Positions 1 through 13,000 of a stretch of 64,000 nt of DNA are shown here, in pieces. The notes beneath the pieces are model-generated. The model did not search any database. It worked only from the letters and a program-made list of their open reading frames with translations, and was not told the DNA's origin. The stretch comes from Hymenobacter sp. H14-R3 (GTDB taxonomy: Bacteria > Bacteroidota > Bacteroidia > Cytophagales > Hymenobacteraceae): contig NZ_JASITD010000017.1 in the NCBI RefSeq assembly GCF_030063445.1, positions 43,723 to 107,722 of the forward strand, in the 5' to 3' direction. Position 1 is the stretch's first letter. Every line of letters starts with the position of its first letter. Position numbers and translations under genes: made by a program.

Positions 1-336
1 ATGCTTTACGAGGAAGGATATATTTGCAACCGTTATGGAGGTGGTATTCAGCTATTTAGCAGGTCAATAGATGTTTACGAAAAAGAATACCGCAAAAGAT
101 TAAGTGAAAACTATCATGTTCATGGCATCATGACAACTCGTGCGGAGGTGTTGGTAGTAGAAATAGAATTGCCAAATCAGATAACAATTAGTCAGCTAAG
201 GAAGGTAATTAGCTATGTGCAGGACGACTATTATTATCATTGGAACTATGGAATTGATGAGGGTAGTGCAGCTCTTTTTGAAAGAACTAACAACGTGAAG
301 TTTGATTTTGAAAAGTTCGAGTATATTTTAGGGTAA
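1..336 (+). CDS. Hypothetical protein, possibly 5'-partial
   Basis: Unrecognised protein of 111 residues. The ATG is the first base of the window, so the real start may lie outside. The gene is AT-rich, unlike the GC-rich biosynthetic genes beside it, and resembles in composition the other small AT-rich ORFs of the window (2042, 17600, 22006, 24847). It is rich in Tyr, with a DDYYYHW run at residues 75-81. There is no signal peptide or membrane segment. It converges on gltD, with a hairpin between the two stop codons. No function is assigned. Confidence 0.55.
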   Translation: MLYEEGYICNRYGGGIQLFSRSIDVYEKEYRKRLSENYHVHGIMTTRAEVLVVEIELPNQITISQLRKVISYVQDDYYYHWNYGIDEGSAALFERTNNVKFDFEKFEYILG

Positions 337-376
337 TGTGAATTCTGCAAAATGTGAAAAATGCCAAGTAAAAAAA

Positions 377-414
377 GAAGCCCCGAAAGCGACTGCTTCC
401 GGGGCTTCTTTTTT
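377..414. terminator. Bidirectional intrinsic terminator between the hypothetical ORF and gltD
   Basis: A 14-bp stem (377-390 with 395-408, one mismatch) has a 4-base loop. It is preceded by a run of A and followed by a run of T, so it can act on both strands. It lies between the converging stop codons at 336 and 428. Confidence 0.85.
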
Positions 415-427
415 ACCACCAAAACCC

Positions 428-1897
428 TCATCCAAACATCCCCACTGCGTTTTTGCTCGGCAAATTCGTCTTGCCCATCAAAAACATATCGACCTGCCGG
501 GCGGCCTCGCGGCCTTCCGAGATGGCCCAGACGACGAGCGACTGGCCGCGGCGCATGTCGCCGGCCACGAACACGCCGGGGAGGTTGGTGTGGTAGGTGG
601 TTTCGGGGGCGTGCACGTTGCCGCGCTCATCCAACTCTACGCCTAGTTGGCTGAGCAGGCCGCCGTTGGCAGGGCCGGTGAAGCCCAGGGCCAGCAGCAC
701 CAGCTGGCACGGGATTTCGCGGTCGGAGCCGGGCACTTCCTCGAAGCGCACGCGGCGGCCCAGGTCGTCGGTTTCCCAGGTTACGTCGCTCACGAGCAGG
801 GCGCGCACCTGGCCGGTTGAGTCGCCGAGGAAGGCCTTGGTGTTCACGCCCCAGTAGCGCTGGCAGCCCTCTTCGTGCGAGCTGCTGGTGCGGAATACGG
901 TGGGGTAGAGCGGCCAGGGCGTGTGAGCGGGGCGCTCTTCGCCGGGCTGGTGCATCATGGCAAACTGCGCTACTGATTTGGCTTGCTGGCGGTTAGCCGT
1001 GCCTACGCAGTCGGAGCCCGTATCGCCGCTGCCAATCACCACCACGTCGCGACCATCGGCTAGGATGTGCTCGCTGTCCAGGGGCGTGTCGCTCACGCGG
1101 CGGTTTTGCTGCGTGAGGTACTCCATGGCGTAGTGAATGCCCTTGAGGTCGCGGCCGGGCAGGGGCAGCTCGCGCGGGGCCGAGGCGCCGCCGGCCAGTA
1201 CCACCGTATCGAAGGTGCGGCGCAGTTCGTCGGCCGAGATATCGCGGCCGATTTCGACGTTGTAGCGGAAGGTGACGCCGGCCGCTTCAAGCAGTTGGAT
1301 GCGGCGCTCAATCACCCATTTTTCGAGCTTGAAATCAGGCACCCCGTAGCGCATGAGGCCGCCCGCGTGCGGGTCGCGCTCAAACACCGTGACCGTGTGG
1401 CCGGCCTCGGTGAGCTGCGCCGCCACGGCCAGGCCGGCCGGGCCGGAGCCGACGACGGCCACCGTTTTGCCGGTTTTGAGCACCGGCGCGGTGGGCTGCA
1501 CGTAGCCCTTCTCGAAGGCAATTTCAATGATGTGCTTCTCGATTTCCTCAATGGCCACTGGCGCGCTGTGGATACTCAGCACGCAGGCCGACTCGCACGG
1601 CGCAGGGCAGATGCGGCCCGTAAACTCGGGAAAATTGTTGGTGGCCGAGAGGATATCGTAGGCCTCGCGCCAATCTTGCCGGTACACCGCCTCGTTGAAC
1701 TCGGGGATGATGTTGCCCAGTGGACAGCCTGCGTGACAGAAGGGTACGCCGCAGTTCATGCAGCGGGCGGCCTGGTGGTGCAGCTCCTTCTCGGGGTAGA
1801 GGCCGATGAATTCCTGGTAGTGCCCTACGCGCTCGGTCGGGGCCGCTTTGGGCGGCGCGGTGCGCGGGTATTCTTTGAAGCCGGTGATGTTGCCCAT
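428..1897 (-). CDS. gltD: Glutamate synthase (NADPH) small subunit
   Basis: FAD- and iron-sulfur-dependent subunit that oxidises NADPH and passes electrons to GltB for making glutamate from glutamine and 2-oxoglutarate. At 489 residues it has the family's usual length. N-terminal cluster cysteines are visible at C46, C49, C54 and C58 ([14 protein letters not shown]) and in CPAPCESAC. The FAD fold is [15 protein letters not shown] and the NADPH fold is [15 protein letters not shown]. It is the last gene of a minus-strand gltB-gltD unit, separated from gltB by an inserted AT-rich ORF. Family B repeat sequence begins a few bases upstream of its ATG. Confidence 0.95.
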   Translation of the reverse strand: MGNITGFKEYPRTAPPKAAPTERVGHYQEFIGLYPEKELHHQAARCMNCGVPFCHAGCPLGNIIPEFNEAVYRQDWREAYDILSATNNFPEFTGRICPAPCESACVLSIHSAPVAIEEIEKHIIEIAFEKGYVQPTAPVLKTGKTVAVVGSGPAGLAVAAQLTEAGHTVTVFERDPHAGGLMRYGVPDFKLEKWVIERRIQLLEAAGVTFRYNVEIGRDISADELRRTFDTVVLAGGASAPRELPLPGRDLKGIHYAMEYLTQQNRRVSDTPLDSEHILADGRDVVVIGSGDTGSDCVGTANRQQAKSVAQFAMMHQPGEERPAHTPWPLYPTVFRTSSSHEEGCQRYWGVNTKAFLGDSTGQVRALLVSDVTWETDDLGRRVRFEEVPGSDREIPCQLVLLALGFTGPANGGLLSQLGVELDERGNVHAPETTYHTNLPGVFVAGDMRRGQSLVVWAISEGREAARQVDMFLMGKTNLPSKNAVGMFG

Positions 1898-1901
1898 GTG
1901 T

Positions 1902-1946
1902 GCAGCCCCACCCCCCGGCCCCCTCCCCTGCGGGGGAGGGGGAGCC
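1902..1946. repeat. Repeat family B, forward arm (outer bracket)
   Basis: GC-rich palindromic repeat with the core CCCCTCCCCTGCGGGGGAGGGG. It matches in inverted orientation the copy at 2545-2586 and is repeated near 23.5 and 27.6 kb. It starts just before the gltD ATG. Confidence 0.85.
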
Positions 1947-2012
1947 TAGGCGGCGAGATGAATTAGAGTAGTCGTGAAAATTGAGTACTTGTGTAGTCAG
2001 AAGTTTCTAAGA

Positions 2013-2048
2013 AACGTCATGCTGAGCTTGCTGAAGCATCTCTACCGC
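2013..2048. repeat. Repeat family A, forward arm (inner bracket)
   Basis: The core is CGTCATGCTGAGC..GAAGCATCTCTACCGC. The inverted partner at 2501-2526 lies on the other side of the AT-rich ORF. The last codons and stop of that ORF lie inside this copy. Confidence 0.85.
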
Positions 2049-2485
2049 ACTGGCGCAGGGTATTTAGAGAAGACTTCAGCACAATTGTAAACTTTGCCAT
2101 TTGAGTCCTTTAATTCTGGCTGACAGCGAATATCTATAACATCCATTCTGTCACTCAAACGCTCTACAAAGATTTTATATGAATTCACAGCTTCTACAGG
2201 AATGTTTTCATGCTGAAGCATATCAAAAAACTGCATGCGAAAATCAAAAAGCGATGCTTCAAATGCTGTGTTTTGAGCTGGCTGCAACCTCGTATTTAAT
2301 ACATCCAGTTCTAGTCGAATCATGTTATTTTGTAGAGACAATCTATGTAAAACAGTACTAGTGTATTCTTGTCCAATATGCCCTAGGGTACTGAAATATG
2401 AATGAGCTGCGTTGTGGCTAATCGCCCTGAGCTTCTTAAGTTTCATTACAGTTGAGCATTGCAGTTTTAAAGATATAGAGAACAA
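2042..2485 (-). CDS. AT-rich hypothetical protein inserted between gltB and gltD
   Basis: Unrecognised protein of 147 residues, or 134 if it starts at the second Met (MKLKKLRAIS). It is soluble, Leu- and Gln-rich and probably mostly helical, with no signal peptide. Base composition is clearly more AT-rich than gltB and gltD, which suggests acquisition. It reads in the same direction as the glt genes and would be transcribed with them. It is bracketed by inverted copies of two repeat families (2013/2501 inside, 1902/2545 outside), and its stop codon lies in the inner repeat. No function is proposed. Confidence 0.6.
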   Translation of the reverse strand: MFSISLKLQCSTVMKLKKLRAISHNAAHSYFSTLGHIGQEYTSTVLHRLSLQNNMIRLELDVLNTRLQPAQNTAFEASLFDFRMQFFDMLQHENIPVEAVNSYKIFVERLSDRMDVIDIRCQPELKDSNGKVYNCAEVFSKYPAPVR

Positions 2486-2500
2486 ATAACGAACCTGATA

Positions 2501-2526
2501 AGATGCTTCGGCAAGCTCAGCATGAC
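2501..2526. repeat. Repeat family A, reverse arm (inner bracket)
   Basis: Reverse complement of the family A core (AGATGCTTCGGCAAGCTCAG..). It pairs with 2013-2048 across the AT-rich ORF. Confidence 0.85.
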
Positions 2527-2544
2527 AATATATCGTGCCGCCGT

Positions 2545-2584
2545 GGCTCCCCCTCCCCCGCAGGGGAGGGGGCCGGGGGTGGGG

Positions 2585-2586
<2 letters not shown>
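2545..2586. repeat. Repeat family B, reverse arm (outer bracket)
   Basis: Inverted partner of 1902-1946. It ends at the gltB stop codon, so the gltB reading frame terminates on the repeat boundary. Confidence 0.85.
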
Positions 2587-7087
<4,501 letters not shown>

Positions 7088-7436
7088 AATCAAGTAGTAA
7101 TGAGCAATAAGCAAGGAGCAATGGGGCGGATGTAGCGTGGACGCTGCGAGTCCGCGCGTGCTATCGGCCGGCTGCCTACCCACGCGCGGACTCGCAGAGC
7201 CCACGCTACGAGCAAGCGGACCGGGCACGGCTTCGCGGCGCTGGCCCCAAGCTGCTTTCGAGAAAGCAGCGAGGCTAGTGCCGAAAATCGGCATCCGTGA
7301 TGGGTGGGGGAGGGGGGAGAGGGCAGAAGAGAAGCGCAAGCTAACAAAGTCAGCCGTTGCCGGGGCAGTTTGGCGCAGTGGGTGCGCAAACCGAAGAGTA
7401 AGATACGCCGCCGCTGGCAAACAGCAGCCTACGTAG
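7088..7436. other. Intergenic space upstream of gltB
   Basis: No gene is recognised in these 349 bases. They hold an inverted repeat pair (7132-7208) and otherwise GC-rich sequence with weakly supported open frames. The gltB promoter should lie here, but no convincing TAnnTTTG element was found. Confidence 0.5.
7132..7208. repeat. Inverted repeat pair (family F)
   Basis: Arms 7132-7160 and 7181-7208 (TAGCGTGGACGCTGCGAGTC.. and its near-complement) are separated by 20 bases. This has the same paired architecture as the other repeat families, with an unrelated sequence. Confidence 0.8.
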
Positions 7437-8190
7437 CTAGCGTCGGTCTTCGCACACGGCGGCCAGGGCGCGGGCCCGGGCCGAGTGAATGTGCGCAATG
7501 ATGGTGGCTAAGTTATGGCCGTCGGAGGCACGGGCAAACGCGAAGGGCCCGTCGCCGCGCATTTTTTTTGAGTCGCGGTCCATTACTCCCAGGTCGGCCT
7601 TCACCAGCGGGGCTAGGTCTATCTTGTTGATAACCAGTAAATCGGACTGCGTAATGCCGGGCCCGCCCTTGCGCGGAATTTTGTCGCCGCCCGATACATC
7701 AATGACGTAAATGGAGTAATCGACCAGCTCGCGGCTGAAGTGGGCGGCCAGGTTGTCGCCGCCGCTCTCCACGAATAGGTAATCGTTTTGATTAGCAAAG
7801 CGTTGCATCAGCCCTTCGAGCGCGTCCGTGTTCAGCTAAATGTCTTCGCGGCTGGCAGCGTGGGGGCAGCCGCCGGTTTCGACGCCCACGATGCGGTCGG
7901 CGGTGAGGGCGCTCTCGCAAATTAAAAACTCGGCATCCTCGCGGGTAATAATATCGTTGGTAACCACGCCGAGGCGGTAGCCGGCGCGTAGGTTTTCGCA
8001 CAACGTCTTGAGCAGCGCCGTTTTAACCAGTGCCCACCGGCCCGCCGATGCCCACGGTAAAGGCGCGCTTGCGAAAGTTGCGGGAGGGCCGCCGCCGCCG
8101 CGTTTCGCGGGCCGCAAAGTCGCCGGGCGACGCCAGGGCCTAGTGGCTGTGGCCGTGCAGGAGGAGGGCGATTTTGTCGACGAAAGCCAT
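7437..8190 (-). pseudogene. ureG: Urease accessory GTPase UreG, broken
   Basis: UreG delivers nickel to apo-urease using GTP. Nearly the whole family sequence can be followed, starting [16 protein letters not shown], but three lesions break it. A TAG lies at 8140-8142 just after the His-rich N-terminus. One extra base at about 8021-8026 falls inside the P-loop ([10 protein letters not shown], then a shift, then KTALLKTLC). A second TAG at 7836-7838 sits where the family reads REDISLNTDAL. The C-terminal half ([28 protein letters not shown]) is well preserved, which suggests recent decay. Three independent lesions make sequencing error an unlikely explanation for all of them. Confidence 0.92.
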
Positions 8191-8258
8191 CTAGGGAGTA
8201 GTTAGATTATTAGAGAAGCGTTGGTGCAACAAGCTGCTTGGTAAGATAAAAACTTGTA

Positions 8259-9083
8259 TTACAAGGCTTTAGGCAGAGCTAATAGCTTGTCTTTCAGTTC
8301 CTGCGTTAAGGCGGGAGCTAGCTCGGCGAATTCCCAGAGCCGCATGGGGGCAACCTGGGTGTGCTCGACGGGACACCAGGCAATTGCCGCGTAGGTCAGC
8401 AGAGCTTGTTGCGCGTTTTCTATTTCATTCAGGCTAGTGTAGAGCCGCGCCGCACTGAGGTGGTGGTCTTCAAGGCGGATACTGCTGGCATACGCCCGGT
8501 AGTAACGTAGCGCCTCTGCCGTAGCGGCGGCCTGGAACAAGAAATGTAGCAGGTATTCGGCACCGGCCGTGCTGTCGAACGTAAGCTTTGGGCGGTACTG
8601 GTGCAGTTGCGCCGCAAATGATTCCAATGGCTGGCCAGTTGCCAAGAGGGGCAGTGGTTCGGGTTCGATGGGCAGGTTTTGCTTGCCGGCGAGCCTTTTT
8701 AGGTGTTGCGCGACCTGGTAGCGATAAAAGCTCAGGCTATGGGCCGGGAGTTCCAGCTTTTCTTTTTCGGCCAGGAAGCCCGTGAGGAAATCCCGAGCTC
8801 GTTCTACGTTGTTACTCAGGATTGCCGCGCTCGAATACGCAAACAGGTGCTCAGTCAATACATTGCCCGCATACCACTGCGTATCAAATGCAATTGCCTG
8901 CTCATCCCAAATCATTGCGTCTGCAAAATGACCTTTGAAGTAGCTGATTTCCGCTTTAGCCGAAGCTTTTTGCGGCTCGAAGCCATCAATACTATCTAGC
9001 TGTGCTAAGCCACTCTCCAACTGTCCATTGCGGATTGCTTTGAAAGCTACCTGTAATTTTTTGGGAATCTTCACAACGCTCAT
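8259..9083 (-). CDS. Hypothetical helical-repeat protein between ureF and ureG
   Basis: Protein of 274 residues with no recognised family. It has no signal peptide or membrane span and is rich in Ala and Leu, with helix-turn-helix periodicity suggesting TPR-like repeats (for example GQLESGLAQLDSI and AATAEALRYYRAYASSI). It lies 21 bases after the ureF stop and before ureG, in the same direction. It is not a known urease accessory protein, so it is either an insertion or a lineage-specific partner. The frame is intact, unlike ureG. Tetratricopeptide-like scaffolding is a guess. Confidence 0.65.
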   Translation of the reverse strand: MSVVKIPKKLQVAFKAIRNGQLESGLAQLDSIDGFEPQKASAKAEISYFKGHFADAMIWDEQAIAFDTQWYAGNVLTEHLFAYSSAAILSNNVERARDFLTGFLAEKEKLELPAHSLSFYRYQVAQHLKRLAGKQNLPIEPEPLPLLATGQPLESFAAQLHQYRPKLTFDSTAGAEYLLHFLFQAAATAEALRYYRAYASSIRLEDHHLSAARLYTSLNEIENAQQALLTYAAIAWCPVEHTQVAPMRLWEFAELAPALTQELKDKLLALPKAL

Positions 9084-9104
9084 CCGCCAATTTTGAATAA
9101 TGCG

Positions 9105-9758
9105 CTAACACTGAACTAGCCACGAATAAATAGCCTCGTGCAGCAGCTGGGCCACATCGAGCAGCACGGTGCAGCGCGCGGCCTCGGTGTGGGGCCGAAT
9201 ATCCGCTGCGCTCAGCAAATTCTCAAACACGCCGTAAAAATTGTGTTGCAGCCGGTGCTCGGCCATCGGCCCGGTGAAGCCCAGGCGGATGGCCGCGCTC
9301 AGCCGGTTGCGCAGGGCCAGGTGCAGGTAAGTAGCCTGAATAGCAGCTGGTTTGAAGCCGACCCGACCCAGGGTCAGGCCGAACAGCGGGGCGAAATGCG
9401 CGGGCAGTTGCTGCCGCGTTAGTTCTGCGCCCAGGTCAGCCAGCCCGGCTACTGGGTAAAACGAGTCGAGCAGCTTGAGCCAGCTCTTGCTCTGCGTGAG
9501 ACTGGCGCGGTGTAGCGCGGGCGCGAGCAGCTGGGCATCGTACTCGGCGAGTATGATTGCTAACTCATTGCAGGGTAATAAGGTAGCCGAAGTACTAAAC
9601 GGCAGCTCAGAGCTAGCTGCTTGCTGAAGAAAGGAGTAGAGATAGGACCGAAACTCGGTTTCGGTGCGGAGCAGGCCGAAGGTGAGGCTGCTTTCCAGGC
9701 CGTAGGAGTAGGCGAAGGAGCCGGTGGGCAGGCTACGCACCAGCGGTAGAGTGTTCAT
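9105..9758 (-). CDS. ureF: Urease accessory protein UreF (orphaned)
   Basis: UreF forms the UreD-UreF-UreG complex that loads nickel into urease. The 217-residue frame carries the family hallmark LPTGSFAYSYGLES near the N-terminus and the C-terminal AAIRLGFTGPMAEHRLQH. The start at 9758 (MNTLPLVRS) puts this hallmark about ten residues in, as in the family; an upstream in-frame ATG at 9839 adds an unrelated stretch. With no ureB or ureC in the window, ureG broken and ureA reduced to a fragment, this gene probably has no function left here. Confidence 0.82.
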   Translation of the reverse strand: MNTLPLVRSLPTGSFAYSYGLESSLTFGLLRTETEFRSYLYSFLQQAASSELPFSTSATLLPCNELAIILAEYDAQLLAPALHRASLTQSKSWLKLLDSFYPVAGLADLGAELTRQQLPAHFAPLFGLTLGRVGFKPAAIQATYLHLALRNRLSAAIRLGFTGPMAEHRLQHNFYGVFENLLSAADIRPHTEAARCTVLLDVAQLLHEAIYSWLVQC

Positions 9759-10070
9759 GCCCAGTGCTGCTGGTGCCAGGAACTGTTGAGCTACAACGAA
9801 CCTGGTAGCTGGGCACCCAACTGGGCGTAAGCGCAACATTAACCTGCGGGCCTATATTTGGCCGCCAGCCGCTAGCGGCAGGTGCCGGTTGGCTTGGCCT
9901 GCCGGAGGAACACCGGGCGGAGGGTTAGCATGCCGAGTAAAAATGTAAACAACTTACTATTAGATAATTATACCACGTAAATTTGCCTGAGTACTGGGTA
10001 CGCCCTGCGCCGTAGAGGAGGCAGTGCTGCCTGCTTTGTGCTTATCCAACGCTGGCTCTTGGGCTGCGCC

Positions 10071-13000
10071 ATGACTTCTCCCATCCTTCCTACGCCGGCC
10101 GAACTGGCCCTGCCCGCCGCGCTGGTGGACGCCCTGCATGATGGCGTGGTGCAGCTGCGGCCCGTGTATGCCGCGGCCAGTGATACCACTATAACCGACT
10201 TTGCTTTTGTGCGGCTCAACCCGGCCGCCCGGCGCCTGCTGGGGCTGCCCGGGCAGCCAGCCGGCACGCTACTGGCCCCCGCGCCCGGGGCGCCGGCACT
10301 GCTGGCCCTTTGCCAGGCGGCCTGGGCAGCCCCCAGCGCGCCGCCCAGCCCCGAAGCCTACCAGGATGCAAGCGGCGGCCACTGGCGCGCAACCGCCCAG
10401 CGCCAGGAAGCGCACCTGGTGCTGCTGTTTACGCAAGTGCCCACCCCGGCGGCCCCGCGCTACGAAATGTATGAGCACGCGCCGGCCGCCATATGCGTGC
10501 TGCGCGGGCCGCAGCACGCGTACGAATACTGCAATGTGGCTTACCAGGAGTTGTTTCCGGGCCGCCCGCTGCTGGGCCGCGGCATGGCCGAAGCGCTGCC
10601 CGAGCTGGTGGCACAGGGCTTTTTGGAACCGCTGAACCGGGTGTATGCCACCGGGGCCACATACGCCAGCACGGAGGTGCCGCTGGTAGTAGCCACGCCG
10701 CCCGGCTCGCCGCCGACGCGCTACGTCAACTTCACCTACCAGCCCTATCGCGAGCAGGGCCAGGTAATAGGCATCACCGTTTTTGCCTTCGACGTGACGG
10801 AGCAGGTGCTGGCCCACCGCGCCCACGAGGCGCAATGGGGCGAGTGGCAGCGCCTGTTTGGGCAGGCCCCGGTAGCCATTGCCGTGTTGCAGGGCCCGCA
10901 CCACGTGGTGCAAATGGCCAATGCGGCGGCCTGCGCCCACTGGGGCCTTCGGCCCGCGCAGGTGCTGGGCCGGCCCTTGCGCGAGGCGCTGCCCCCCGCA
11001 CTGCACCAGGAGCTGGAGCCTGTGCTAACCGGGGTGCTGGCCAGCGGTAAGCCGCACGTGGCCCGCGAGCTGCCCACGCCGCAGCATCCGCCCGGCCACC
11101 AGAGGCAGGCGTTCTGGGACCGTACTTGCCAGCCTTATTACGACCTTGCTGGCCGCCCGGCGGGCATAACGCTGGTAGCCACCGACGTGAGCCAGCAGGT
11201 AGCCGCCCGCCGCCAGGTGCAGGAGCTGAATGAGGAGCTGCACGCCTTTAACGAGGAGCTGAGCACCAGCTACCATAAGCTAACCACTGCCCAGCATGAG
11301 CTGCACCTGCTCAACCAGGAGCTGGCGGCCGGCGTGGCCGAGGCGCAGTGGGCCCGGGCTGAGGCCGAGCGCCAGCGCCAGCGCCTGGAACGGTTGTTCC
11401 GGCAGTCGCCGGTGGCCATCTGTATTCTCGATGGGCCCGAACTGGTGCACGAGCTGGTGAATCCCGTGTACCAGCAATTCTTTCCGGGCAAGCCCCTGCT
11501 GGGGCTGTCGCTGGCCGCCGCGCACCCCGGCGTAGACGAGCAGGCCGTGATGGGCCTGCTGCGCAACGTGTACGACACGGGCGGCACCTACGAGGGCCGC
11601 GAAGTGCACATGCAAATGCCCCGCGCCCCCAGCCGGCAGCTGGAAGACTGCTACTTCGACTGCCTCTACCAGGCGCGCCGCAACGAGCACGGGGCCGTAG
11701 ACGGCGTGCTCATCTTTGCCACTGAGGTGACGGCGCAGGTGCTGGCCCGCCAGCAGGTGCAGCAGCTCAACCACGAGCTCGAAACCCGCGTGCAGGAGCG
11801 CACCCGCGAGGCCCAGGCCGCCCGCGCCGAGGCCGAAGCCCAGCGCCGGCAGCTCCAGGCCATCATCCAGCAGGCCCCTGTGCCCATTGGCTACGTAGAG
11901 GGCCCCGAGCTGCGCCTGATAGCCTTTAATGCCACGGCGGGCGAGGTGTGGGGCTGCCTCCCGCATGAGCTGCTGGGCCGCCCCCTGCTGGAGGCCCTGC
12001 CCCAGCTGCAAGGCAAAGGGTTTGACCAGCTGCTGCACCGGGTAGTGCGCACGCGCACGCCCCTGCGGGGCCAGGAAACGGAGCTGCTGGTGCACCGCGC
12101 CGGCAAGCTGGAAACCGGCTACTTCAACTTTGTGTACCAGCCCGTGCTCGACGAGCAGAACCAGGTAACGGGGGTGCTAACCATTGCCAGCGACGTAACG
12201 GAGCAGGTATTGGCCCGCCGCCAGGTGCAGCGGCTCAACCAGGAGCTGGAGTGCCGCGTGGCCGCCGGCGTAGCCGCGGCCCAGCGGGCCCAGGCCACCG
12301 CCGAGCGCCAGCGCCAGCGCCTGGAGCGCTTTTTTGAGCAAGCCCCGGCGGCCGTGTGCGTGTTCGATGGGCCCAACCTGGTGTTTGAGCTCGTGAACCC
12401 TGGCTTGCAGCGGCTGTTTCATACCCGCCCGCTGCTGGGGCTGCCGCTGCTGGTGGCCCTGCCCGAGCTGGCTGGCCAGCCCGTGTGGCAGCAGCTGCAA
12501 CGGGTGTATGCCACCGGCGAAACGCACGAGGAAACCCGCGCGCGCGTACCGCTGGTGCAGCAGCCCGGCGGCCCGGCAGTCGAGTTTTACTTTCAGTACG
12601 TGCAGCAGGCGCGCTACGACGAGCACGGCCGCATCGACGGGGTGCTGCTGTTTGCCCTCGATATTACGGCCCAGGTGCGGGTGCAGCAGCACGCTGAAGC
12701 CTTGCAGGTCGAAGTGCTGGCCGCCGTGCAGCGCCGGGCCCAGGAGCGCGAAACCTACTACCAGGTATTTGCCCAAACGCCAGCCGTGGTGGCCCTCATG
12801 TATGGGCCCGAGTTTCGGTGCGACTACGTGAATGAAGCGTGTGTGCAGCTGTTTCCCGGCCGCGAGCTGCGGGGCCGCCGCATAGCCGATGCCCTTCCCG
12901 AAACGGTGCCGCAGGGCTTTTTTACGCTGGTAGCGGAGGTATACGCAACGGGCGAAGCCTTTTCGGGCACCGAACTGCCGCTGACTATCACGCAGCCTAC

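Noticed and set aside
7088..7498. N-terminal extension of gltB up to 7498
   Set aside because: The extension is low-complexity, crosses an inverted repeat and would place the catalytic Cys far from the N-terminus.
9105..9839. Longer UreF from the ATG at 9839
   Set aside because: The extra 27 residues match nothing in the family, and the ATG at 9758 gives the normal distance to LPTGSFAYSYG.
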